DNA of 64,000 nucleotides from Parabacteroides gordonii MS-1 = DSM 23371 (GTDB taxonomy: Bacteria > Bacteroidota > Bacteroidia > Bacteroidales > Tannerellaceae). The notes below the pieces were generated by a model. The model did no database searches. It saw nothing but the letters and a program-made list of their open reading frames with translations, and was not told the DNA's origin. A program made the translations under genes and the position numbers. Below are positions 1 to 6,238 of the stretch, piece after piece (within the stretch, counting starts at the first letter, position 1; each line of letters opens with the position of its first letter). The stretch lies in NCBI RefSeq assembly GCF_000969825.1, contig NZ_KQ033922.1, forward strand, positions 1 to 64,000, given 5' to 3'.

Positions 1-132
1 AAGTTCCAAGTAGTTGTCCATTTTCCGGCTGTTGTGCAGCAGCCATGTTACCTTTTCGTCCAGTTCCTTGCAGGACGCTTCCAACTCCGCTTCGGGAGCG
101 GGAAGCAATAATGATGTAATCCGTTGTTCCAT
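1..132 (-). CDS. Hypothetical protein, N-terminal 44 codons only (runs off the window)
   Basis: An ATG at 132 reading leftward stays open to the window edge. The visible peptide is acidic and helical-looking, with Leu/Glu-rich stretches such as EAELEASCKELDEKV. I do not recognise it. It lies 28 bp after the stop of the 161-619 gene in the same orientation, and no palindromic cassette site separates the two, so they may share one cassette (for example as partner immunity genes). The rest lies outside the window. Confidence 0.5.
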   Translation of the reverse strand, partial: MEQRITSLLLPAPEAELEASCKELDEKVTWLLHNSRKMDNYLEL

Positions 133-160
133 ATCTGATGTTTTATATATGAATGACATA

Positions 161-619
161 TCATTTGTTCCACTTCACGCAATCCGTCCAACCCCATTCA
201 TCGAACAGCCATGTTTCTAAGAAGAAAAGTACAAAGGGCAGCAGGAACAGAAAATATGCCTGTACTGCGCTGATATGCTTAGAGCGGCGGTAGCGGTTCA
301 ACAATGCCTGTACACGGGCTTTCCTGTATCGTGCAAGAATAAATACACAAATAAGCAAAAACATTGCACCTAAATAGCCAAGATGTAAGGACGACCATTC
401 CGGTACACTGTTAATCAGGAGAAAGTTGCCGGGCAGAACTACTACCCACCACCAATACCAAAACAGCAGTATAAAACCTGACATCCGCCCTATCTTCTTG
501 CCCCAAACCTCTCCCTTGAAATATAGGTAGTCAAAAAAATAGTATCTGTAATTCGTCCGGTTTGCACGTTGCTTCACTCGTTCAAAATAGTTATCTGTAT
601 TTTTTATTCCTTTATTCAT
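161..619 (-). CDS. Small membrane protein, predicted immunity cassette
   Basis: A 152-aa protein with about three hydrophobic segments (roughly residues 48-70, 80-97 and 118-138) separated by basic loops rich in Arg and Tyr. The N-terminal 40 residues are polar and basic, so the protein probably sits in the inner membrane with its N-terminus inside. I recognise no family. It is one of a one-direction array of unrelated small genes downstream of a tyrosine recombinase, with a palindromic site just upstream of its start (629-657). By context it is a candidate immunity protein against a membrane- or periplasm-acting toxin; that is inference, not seen in the sequence. Confidence 0.7.
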   Translation of the reverse strand: MNKGIKNTDNYFERVKQRANRTNYRYYFFDYLYFKGEVWGKKIGRMSGFILLFWYWWWVVVLPGNFLLINSVPEWSSLHLGYLGAMFLLICVFILARYRKARVQALLNRYRRSKHISAVQAYFLFLLPFVLFFLETWLFDEWGWTDCVKWNK

Positions 620-628
620 AATGGCTTG

Positions 629-657
629 GAAAGGAACGCCGTCAGATGCTATCTTTC
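629..657 (-). repeat. rAID-type cassette site (palindrome with asymmetric bulge)
   Basis: On the + strand: outer stem GAAAG/CTTTC, an extra G facing AT, inner stem AACGCC/GATGCT (imperfect, G-T pairs allowed), loop GTCA. Flanks follow the array consensus: TAATGG on the left, GTTGTTA on the right. On the coding strand the loop supplies the TGA stop of the 642-1109 gene. Confidence 0.75.
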
Positions 658-1109
658 GTTGTTACTAACTTATTTACAAATCCCAATCCGGTGAATAAAC
701 ACCCAATCCCAATAAGGGGATAAACAATGCCACATAAGACTGCAAGCATATTCAATCCTCGTTCATCTCCCGTGAAGCCGTCTAAACAAACAGCTTGCAA
801 TATGAAGTTTGTAATTTGCCAATCCAATAAACTTTGGTCTATACAGATAAAGGCAAGCCACAAAAGGATAGAGCAACATTCCAAACCCAACAATAACATT
901 ATGGTTTTAGGCTGCATTGCATATAGTTTATAGACCTTGTAGATTACCAGTATATCTATTATTACAAGCATACCCAAAAGACAATATTCCATAATGCCAT
1001 ATATTCCGAACAGACGACCAAAGCCTAAGCCACCACAAAATAATGTTATGGCTATCAGCAAAGCACTGAAAGCTGTCAATGCTATTATGGATTGAACAGT
1101 TTTATTCAT
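642..1109 (-). CDS. Four-segment membrane protein, predicted immunity cassette
   Basis: A 155-aa, strongly hydrophobic protein with about four membrane segments (roughly residues 7-30, 38-60, 70-92 and 127-150). No family is recognised. Its last residues (TTKDSI) and stop codon are encoded inside the palindromic cassette site at 629-657, and the same TKDSI ending occurs in the unrelated 1798-2391 protein. The shared tail therefore comes from the repeat, not from common ancestry of the proteins. Position in the recombinase-associated array suggests an immunity role. Confidence 0.7.
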   Translation of the reverse strand: MNKTVQSIIALTAFSALLIAITLFCGGLGFGRLFGIYGIMEYCLLGMLVIIDILVIYKVYKLYAMQPKTIMLLLGLECCSILLWLAFICIDQSLLDWQITNFILQAVCLDGFTGDERGLNMLAVLCGIVYPLIGIGCLFTGLGFVNKLVTTKDSI

Positions 1110-1129
1110 CGCACTATTGTTAATGGTTA

Positions 1130-1157
1130 GCAGGGAACGGCTTGTCCGTTATCCTGC
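1130..1157 (-). repeat. rAID-type cassette site
   Basis: Outer stem GCAGG/CCTGC, extra G facing AT, inner stem AACGG/CCGTT, loop CTTGT. The hairpin is identical to the site at 4342-4369, although the neighbouring genes are unrelated. Flanks TAATGGTTA and GTTGTTAGC fit the array consensus. Confidence 0.8.
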
Positions 1158-1171
1158 GTTGTTAGCTGTAT

Positions 1172-1750
1172 CTATTTTAGAAAATCCAAATCAAAATAAT
1201 ATTGATTGTCATTCTTCGGATTTATGTAAATCGTTGCCACTCCATAATATTGCAATAGCATTTCCAATGAAACTTTTTCCTTCAAAATTGCATCACTGCG
1301 AAATGTTTTTGTCTTTCCTTTGTATGGGGTGGTGTACGTCACGGTGCATATTGCAGTGGACACTACTTGTTCACTATGATAAATGTCAGGAAACAAAGAG
1401 CCGCTAACACCATTCCAAAACTGGGTTTCCCATGAATTGAATACCTTAAAGACTGGCTCTTGCATCCTTGACTTCTTGCTACTCCATTTCTGCGCACTGA
1501 CTTTACATTGGCTTAAATCAACCGATAATCGTGTTCCATGCTTTTTTATCTGTTTGATTGCCTGCCTTGCTCTATATCTACGAATAGCAGCACCTATAAG
1601 ATTGTGATTTAACCATACAAGCAATAAAACCACTCCCGGTATTCCAATGGCATACCACCTTCCGGCAAAACAAATGCCCACACCGAATACATAAATCCAA
1701 ATAAAAATAAATCCAAGTATTCTCAATATTTTATTCTCATAGATTTTCAT
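1172..1750 (-). CDS. Membrane-anchored predicted immunity protein
   Basis: A 192-aa protein with two adjacent N-terminal membrane segments (about residues 10-29 and 32-50), a basic stretch (RRYRARQAIKQIKKHG), then a soluble domain of about 135 residues that ends with GVATIYINPKNDNQYYFDL. The tail, with an aromatic-rich strand and an Asn-Pro turn, resembles DUF3592-like envelope proteins, but I am not certain of a family. It starts at ATG 1750, between cassette sites at 1130-1157 and 1785-1813. Predicted role by context: protection against a toxin delivered by a neighbouring cell. Confidence 0.7.
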   Translation of the reverse strand: MKIYENKILRILGFIFIWIYVFGVGICFAGRWYAIGIPGVVLLLVWLNHNLIGAAIRRYRARQAIKQIKKHGTRLSVDLSQCKVSAQKWSSKKSRMQEPVFKVFNSWETQFWNGVSGSLFPDIYHSEQVVSTAICTVTYTTPYKGKTKTFRSDAILKEKVSLEMLLQYYGVATIYINPKNDNQYYFDLDFLK

Positions 1751-1784
1751 GTCATATAATTACAGCTAATGCCTTGAATGCTTA

Positions 1785-1813
1785 GAAAGGAGCATCGTTA
1801 GATGCTATCTTTC
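1785..1813 (-). repeat. rAID-type cassette site with a perfect inner stem
   Basis: Outer stem GAAAG/CTTTC, extra G facing AT, inner stem AGCATC/GATGCT, loop GTTA. On the coding strand the loop reads TAAC, and its TAA is the stop codon of the 1798-2391 gene. Confidence 0.8.
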
Positions 1814-2391
1814 GTTATTAGATATCTATTGCCCTTTCTCGCTTGAGGATATGGAACTAAAGTTGCCTTTATAATTCGATTATTACAGTTAAATGGTACA
1901 TAAGCCACTTTACTATCAATACTTAATGTGTCGTTTAGCTGTTTCAAATGGGAGTGCTCATTTTGTAATAAAACTTCCGTTTTTGAAAAGTCCACAGAAC
2001 TGCATATCGGATAGAAACCGGAAAAACAAGTAGGCGTTATGTAAGCTGCTTGATTTTCATAATCAAAGAACAGGAAACGGTTTCCGTCTGCCACATTATC
2101 ATACACAGCAAAGCAATCAAACTTTCTCACTCCATTGATTGTATAGCTTTGCACGAAGTCAATATTGCTATCATCTACCGCTTTCAACTCAAAAATGACC
2201 TTCTTTTCATCGTGCTGATTAAAACACAGCCTATATAGAGTTTCAAATTCTGTTTTTTCTGTTTCTATATAAAGGGTATCTTGTTCAGTCAAAAAATGAT
2301 ACTTTACTGAATTTTGTTCCACATAGCCGTTTTTCGCTATAACATAGCTAAGTGGGAAAAGGAACAAACAATACAATACAAATATTCTCAT
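1798..2391 (-). CDS. Exported hypothetical protein, predicted immunity cassette
   Basis: A 197-aa protein that starts with a typical cleavable signal peptide (MRIFVLYCLFLFPLSYVIAK) and is predicted to be periplasmic. The mature part is mixed alpha/beta-looking with four Cys residues that could form disulphides. No family is recognised. The C-terminal ITKDSI and the stop codon come from the cassette site 1785-1813. A periplasmic immunity protein would suit a toxin acting on peptidoglycan or in the periplasm (inference). Confidence 0.7.
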   Translation of the reverse strand: MRIFVLYCLFLFPLSYVIAKNGYVEQNSVKYHFLTEQDTLYIETEKTEFETLYRLCFNQHDEKKVIFELKAVDDSNIDFVQSYTINGVRKFDCFAVYDNVADGNRFLFFDYENQAAYITPTCFSGFYPICSSVDFSKTEVLLQNEHSHLKQLNDTLSIDSKVAYVPFNCNNRIIKATLVPYPQARKGNRYLITKDSI

Positions 2392-2411
2392 GTCTTTATA
2401 TCTAATGATTA

Positions 2412-2440
2412 GAAAGGAGCATCGTCAGATGCTATCTTTC
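2412..2440 (-). repeat. rAID-type cassette site with a perfect inner stem
   Basis: Outer stem GAAAG/CTTTC, extra G facing AT, inner stem AGCATC/GATGCT, loop GTCA. It differs from 1785-1813 only in the loop, and shares its downstream flank (CGTTGTTACTAACTTA) with the site at 629-657. Confidence 0.8.
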
Positions 2441-2463
2441 GTTGTTACTAACTTATTAAATCT

Positions 2464-2856
2464 TTATTGTATAATTTTTAGCCAATGACGATGTGTTATT
2501 ATAAAATAAAGTAATACAACCAAAATGGGATAAATCATCCATGATATGAAGGAAGAAACCTTTTGGCTATTAAATATCAGAGGTTTACTCCTTATAATTT
2601 CCATACCTTTTTTCCTTTTGATATAATACGAACAGAATGTCTTGTATAATAAAACATAGATTATGATGAAAAACACAAAAGGGGTTTTATAATTGAAATT
2701 CTCCTCTATCAGTAGATATGCCAATACTATAACAGGAAGAAATAATATTCCACATATTATCTGTATCGTCCGCTCATGTGGATTTTCCAATATAAATTTA
2801 TCCCTATTAAATATGAATATCTGATAATACATCGCATCTAAAATGAATTTTATCAT
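2464..2856 (-). CDS. Small membrane protein, predicted immunity cassette
   Basis: A 130-aa protein with three hydrophobic segments (about residues 32-52, 56-73 and 103-122) and a basic patch (YYIKRKKGMEIIRSK) between the second and third. It is very AT-rich compared with the recombinase gene of the same cluster. No family is recognised. It sits alone between two palindromic sites (2412-2440 and 2888-2918), the simplest one-gene-one-site cassette layout. Confidence 0.65.
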   Translation of the reverse strand: MIKFILDAMYYQIFIFNRDKFILENPHERTIQIICGILFLPVIVLAYLLIEENFNYKTPFVFFIIIYVLLYKTFCSYYIKRKKGMEIIRSKPLIFNSQKVSSFISWMIYPILVVLLYFIITHRHWLKIIQ

Positions 2857-2887
2857 AAAGAGTTATTCGTATTGTTAGTAATGGCTA

Positions 2888-2918
2888 AGCGGGGAACGCT
2901 GTTAGGCGTTATCACGCT
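2888..2918 (-). repeat. rAID-type cassette site
   Basis: Outer arms AGCGGG and CACGCT (one mismatch), extra G facing AT, inner stem AACGC/GCGTT, loop of 6 nt containing TGTTAG. Flanks TAATGGCTA and TTTGTTAT match the array consensus. Confidence 0.7.
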
Positions 2919-2929
2919 TTGTTATAAAC

Positions 2930-3688
2930 TCAAATTACTTTGCATGATTGGCTTTTATTTACCCACCATTCCTGTTCTTCCACCTCACGAGCCTTTTGTA
3001 TCTCGTCCGTTGTCAGATTTTCATTGTGATAGGCATTATATAGATTTTCCCAACCATTCTTACGATATTTCGGTGATACAATCCATTCGCCTGCATCATT
3101 AAACAGGCAGAAGTTTGCAGGAGTATCGGGTATAATCTCATCTGCCCAAGAACAGACTTTTGTCAGTCCCTTTGCGGATTTCCACTTACCCCGATATTCA
3201 GATAAGTTCAATTTCAGTTCTGCTATTTCATTCCGTCCTTTCTCTATTTGCTGTCCGCTCATCCGATACCCCTGCTTGAAAGAACCGGAGAATGTACCGC
3301 TATATCGTTTATCTCCGTATTCCGCAAACGAGTAATACCCGTATATGAAACCGTCCAATTCCGTATATTCACTTTTTATCATTTGGGAACAGGAAGAAAT
3401 GCTATCTACACAAACCTTTCCCTTAAACGGACAGATTACGGATAATCGGGTACGACTGATACCCTTTATCTCATATTCTCTACTATCCATTTTCCGAACT
3501 TCGGTAATATGAATATCAATTCGGCTACAATCTTCTCCTAATATGCCAATCATGCTTAAATTGTCAAACAAGCCCGAAAGGTCTTGCTGCAAAATATCTG
3601 CTTTGGGATTTTGTGAATAGGCTACTCCACAAAACCAAAAGAGTAAAAAGATAATGATATGGTATATTTTCTGTTTCATATTTTGCAT
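2930..3688 (-). CDS. Exported hypothetical protein, predicted immunity cassette
   Basis: A 252-aa protein with an N-terminal signal peptide (hydrophobic core IIIFLLFWFCGVAYS, cleavage likely before QNPKAD). The mature domain carries aromatic-rich repeats around YGYYSFAEYGDKRYSGTF and a region near residues 195-215 (NDAGEWIVSPKYRKNGWEN). I do not recognise the family. The start may be the second Met (MKQKIY), which better fits a signal peptide. Predicted periplasmic immunity protein by context only. Confidence 0.7.
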   Translation of the reverse strand: MQNMKQKIYHIIIFLLFWFCGVAYSQNPKADILQQDLSGLFDNLSMIGILGEDCSRIDIHITEVRKMDSREYEIKGISRTRLSVICPFKGKVCVDSISSCSQMIKSEYTELDGFIYGYYSFAEYGDKRYSGTFSGSFKQGYRMSGQQIEKGRNEIAELKLNLSEYRGKWKSAKGLTKVCSWADEIIPDTPANFCLFNDAGEWIVSPKYRKNGWENLYNAYHNENLTTDEIQKAREVEEQEWWVNKSQSCKVI

Positions 3689-3708
3689 TACTGTTTATAA
3701 TGGCTTGA

Positions 3709-3736
3709 CAAGGAGCTGCGTTTAGCAGCTAACTTG
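3709..3736 (-). repeat. rAID-type cassette site
   Basis: Outer stem CAAG/CTTG, extra G facing AA, inner stem AGCTGC/GCAGCT, loop GTTTA. Sequence differs entirely from the neighbouring sites while the geometry is kept. Flanks TAATGGCTTG and CTTGTTAT. Confidence 0.75.
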
Positions 3737-3752
3737 GCTTGTTATCAGTGAT

Positions 3753-4307
3753 TTATTTTGCGATACCTGCACATGTAAATTTTAATCCTGTGATTGAATA
3801 TTGCTTCACAAAATCTACAAATTCATCTGTGCAATAATAATTGTTATTAAACAGACTATCCCGAAATATGATATATGAACCGATATTTCCTTTATTGAAA
3901 ATACCATTATTATCTCTCATCATCTTCAAAATTTCTTCATTGCTCTTGGACTCTATATTTAAGGCATCGACTGTATTCAATACATTTATAAAATAATAGT
4001 TTGAAGTATTACCGTCTACATTGACAGGTAAAACTTCTATTTGTCCTTTCAGCTTTTCAGCGAGCAATAAAGATGTTCTTTTATTTACTATCAGACAACC
4101 AGAAAAATAACAAGAAGCATCAAAGTCCTCACTTCGTTTGTCTTTCTTTTTTCTTTTATCTTTAAACAATTCTAAGCTAAGCCCTTTCCACTCATTAACA
4201 AGTGATTGACCATTATAATCCCAAACATCTTTATTTGATTTATCTTCTTCCTTGAATACAAAGAACTTGTAATTATCAAAGTCTTGTCCAATTTCATATA
4301 TATTCAT
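3753..4307 (-). CDS. Imm11-like immunity protein (DUF1629 family)
   Basis: A 184-aa soluble protein. The block NYYFINVLNTVDALNIESKS and the C-terminal IGSYIIFRDSLFNNNYYCTD followed by EFVDFVKQYSITGLKF are the hallmark layout of Imm11/DUF1629 proteins, which neutralise cognate toxins of polymorphic or type VI systems by direct binding in the cytoplasm (established knowledge of the family). No matching toxin gene lies beside it, which is what an orphan immunity cassette should look like. It is flanked by sites at 3709-3736 and 4342-4369. Confidence 0.8.
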   Translation of the reverse strand: MNIYEIGQDFDNYKFFVFKEEDKSNKDVWDYNGQSLVNEWKGLSLELFKDKRKKKDKRSEDFDASCYFSGCLIVNKRTSLLLAEKLKGQIEVLPVNVDGNTSNYYFINVLNTVDALNIESKSNEEILKMMRDNNGIFNKGNIGSYIIFRDSLFNNNYYCTDEFVDFVKQYSITGLKFTCAGIAK

Positions 4308-4341
4308 AATGTTACACTATTTAATTACTGATAATGGTTTA

Positions 4342-4369
4342 GCAGGGAACGGCTTGTCCGTTATCCTGC
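4342..4369 (-). repeat. rAID-type cassette site
   Basis: Outer stem GCAGG/CCTGC, extra G facing AT, inner stem AACGG/CCGTT, loop CTTGT: the same 28 nt as the site at 1130-1157. The two are 3.2 kb apart and separate unrelated genes. Confidence 0.8.
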
Positions 4370-4379
4370 TTCGTTAACA

Positions 4380-4412
4380 TCATATTTTATTCTCATTCCA
4401 GTGTACCATATC
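4380..4412 (-). pseudogene. Remnant C-terminus of a PoNi-like (DUF1911) gene
   Basis: Just after the 4411-4932 gene, in another frame, the minus strand reads DMVHWNENKI then stop. The intact neighbour 4942-5643 ends DMVHWNDNIK then stop. A 16-nt identical stretch (4394-4409 and 4956-4971) covers this tail. It looks like the last codons of a second, otherwise lost PoNi-like gene. Confidence 0.6.
4394..4409 (-). repeat. 16-nt direct repeat, copy 1 (copy 2 at 4956-4971)
   Basis: CATTCCAGTGTACCAT occurs at both places and encodes MVHWN on the minus strand. It brackets a unit of about 560 bp holding the 4411-4932 gene. Confidence 0.8.
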
Positions 4413-4932
4413 AATACACCATAATAACAAGGTCTTTTTGCGCTTCAACGGCTTCATCGAAAATGAAATTCAAGTCGTCCATTTCCTGCTCGTAATCATA
4501 ATCTCCGATACCGTTACCCTCTTGTAGTGAGGTGTATTCCGTCCGCTTGCTCTCCAAATCTGAAACGGGTATGCTGATGATATAGGGAAAATCACTGCTC
4601 AATGGAATAGGGATGAATGTACTTTGGCTATCCAATTGCCAAAGGTTTTCCGCACAGTAGATTTGCGTTCCATAATGGTTGCAAATCTTTTCATATACAT
4701 ACCCGTACATGAAAGCAATTTCGGGATAACGGATTTCTCCGTTCACTATATCTGCCAACGCTGCATAAGCATCTTTATCCGTGTTCAGGCTATCGCTGAA
4801 ATAATCGTTCAGAGTGTCAAGTTCCTGCTTCAACGCAACCTTTAATTGGTTTATAAGCTGATTATCACAAGTTCCATAAACAGACTTTACCTTATCGGCT
4901 TCTGTCAAATATGCACAAACAGAGTAACTCAT
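4411..4932 (-). CDS. Predicted cytoplasmic immunity protein (DUF7691-like, tentative)
   Basis: A 173-aa acidic soluble protein starting MSYSVCAYLTEADKVKSVYG. Proteins with this N-terminus are in my recollection grouped as DUF7691, but I hold that loosely. The last 50 residues are strongly acidic (GDYDYEQEMDDLNFIFDEA), a common trait of immunity proteins that bind basic nuclease toxins. Its stop overlaps the remnant tail of a PoNi-like gene, and no palindromic site separates it from the 4942-5643 gene (9-bp gap), so those two genes may move as one cassette. Confidence 0.7.
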   Translation of the reverse strand: MSYSVCAYLTEADKVKSVYGTCDNQLINQLKVALKQELDTLNDYFSDSLNTDKDAYAALADIVNGEIRYPEIAFMYGYVYEKICNHYGTQIYCAENLWQLDSQSTFIPIPLSSDFPYIISIPVSDLESKRTEYTSLQEGNGIGDYDYEQEMDDLNFIFDEAVEAQKDLVIMVY

Positions 4933-4941
4933 ACCTTTTCT

Positions 4942-5643
4942 TCATTTAATATTGTCATTCCAGTGTACCATGTCGTATGGATAGTAGGGCAACCCTTTCA
5001 GGCTGCTATCATCCAGCCCCAAGACCTTGACCAATGCACCGCTTTCAAAACACCAATAACCGTCATGGTTGATACCATATTTATGGTCGTCATGCCAAGA
5101 TAAATCAGAATGTCCTCGATACCATTCTTTTTTGAGGTATTTTTCCAATCGTTTCACCGCTTCTGCTTTGTCTTGTTCAGCCAACTCTGTAACAGTGATA
5201 GCAATTCGATAGGGTGACGGATATAATACTTGGTTTGTTGTCCTTTCCCAATCAGGAAATCTGTATCTAATCAATGTATCATAAATATAGTCTTTAGCTT
5301 CTCTGTCTTTTATCAGTTGCACCAGACCATGTATAAGGTCGTCTTCGTAATCCAACATAATGCCTATTGACAGAAGCCACAACATTTCAATATAAAATCC
5401 GTTGTCCGTCCAAAATCTCGGCATTGTTTTGAGGGCTTTCACATAATTGTTTTTCAGCTTATCAATATCCTGTCCCATAGAATACTGTACTAATAAATAA
5501 CGAAGCCTATAATTGAACAAAGAATCGTAACCTATATGTTTTCCTGAAAGATGCATTTGTTCATAATAACTAATATCTTCATCATACATTTTCAGTTGCT
5601 TCAAATACTGTTCTTCTGTAAAAAGTTTATCTCTTGTTTCCAT
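4942..5643 (-). CDS. PoNi-type immunity protein (DUF1910/DUF1911)
   Basis: A 233-aa soluble, mostly helical protein. The C-terminal half carries the PoNi_C/DUF1911 signature: WYRGHSDLSWHDDHKYG, then GYWCFESGALVKVLGLDD, then YYPYDMVHWND at the end. The N-terminal half fits DUF1910. PoNi proteins protect against PoNe-type DNase toxins delivered by contact-dependent systems (known for the family). No PoNe toxin is nearby, consistent with an acquired orphan immunity gene. It starts at ATG 5643, downstream of the site at 5676-5706. Confidence 0.85.
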   Translation of the reverse strand: METRDKLFTEEQYLKQLKMYDEDISYYEQMHLSGKHIGYDSLFNYRLRYLLVQYSMGQDIDKLKNNYVKALKTMPRFWTDNGFYIEMLWLLSIGIMLDYEDDLIHGLVQLIKDREAKDYIYDTLIRYRFPDWERTTNQVLYPSPYRIAITVTELAEQDKAEAVKRLEKYLKKEWYRGHSDLSWHDDHKYGINHDGYWCFESGALVKVLGLDDSSLKGLPYYPYDMVHWNDNIK

Positions 5644-5675
5644 TATGGTACACTGCTTTTTGATGTTAATGGGTT

Positions 5676-5706
5676 GCAGCTTGCCGCCGTTAGGCGGAAC
5701 AGGTGC
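5676..5706 (-). repeat. rAID-type cassette site (GC-rich variant)
   Basis: Outer arms GCAGCTT and CAGGTGC (5 of 7 pair), extra G facing AA, inner stem CCGCC/GGCGG, loop GTTA. Flanks TAATGGGTT and CTTGTTAT. The geometry is kept although the base composition differs from all other copies. Confidence 0.7.
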
Positions 5707-5715
5707 TTGTTATTG

Positions 5716-6159
5716 CTATATTTCATTCACTATATCATTCATCTTTTTGCTGCAAATATCAACACAATGCTTGTATGAATTAATATCAAATGCGTACTTA
5801 TATTTAGCCAATTTATTCAAAATCAAATCTCCATTTTTAATCATCAAACTTGTTATTGTAAAAATGAAATAGTTTAAATCTTTTTCCTTATTCCCAGTCC
5901 ATTGTGTCCTGTCAATGCAAAAACTAACCACATATTCTTTTTTAACATTGTAATATCTTGGTTGATATATTCCTGTTCCGTTATAATAGGATGAAATATC
6001 ACCATCAAAAAACAATGTTACCTTAAACATGGTAACAGCTTCATTTTCAAATGAAGTAAATGTATCTTTTATAATTTTCCTCATATTGCGCACAAAGGGA
6101 CTTAAGGCTTTAGATGCATTAAGTTCTCCACCATATACTATATTTAATGTAAATTCCAT
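5716..6159 (-). CDS. Unrecognised soluble protein, recombinase-proximal cassette
   Basis: A 147-aa soluble protein with alternating beta-strand-like segments (FTLNIVYGG, MFKVTLFFDGD, EYVVSFCIDRTQW) followed by a helical C-terminus. No family is recognised. It is the first cassette after the recombinase gene, which in an integron-like array would make it the most recently acquired and best expressed (inference from integrons). A candidate primary integration site (6195-6215) lies between it and the recombinase. Confidence 0.65.
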   Translation of the reverse strand: MEFTLNIVYGGELNASKALSPFVRNMRKIIKDTFTSFENEAVTMFKVTLFFDGDISSYYNGTGIYQPRYYNVKKEYVVSFCIDRTQWTGNKEKDLNYFIFTITSLMIKNGDLILNKLAKYKYAFDINSYKHCVDICSKKMNDIVNEI

Positions 6160-6194
6160 ACTTCCTTAATTAAGTTAGCAATAATTTTTCGATA

Positions 6195-6215
6195 AACGCA
6201 CCTTATGGTGTAGTT
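6195..6215 (-). repeat. Candidate primary attachment site beside the recombinase
   Basis: Outer stem AAC/GTT, extra G facing TA, inner stem CACC/GGTG, loop TTAT. It is shorter than the cassette sites but has the same one-base-versus-two asymmetry, and it lies where an attI-like site should be, between the recombinase stop and the first cassette. Confidence 0.45.
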
Positions 6216-6238
6216 CCTATTCACTATTAAATCATTGT

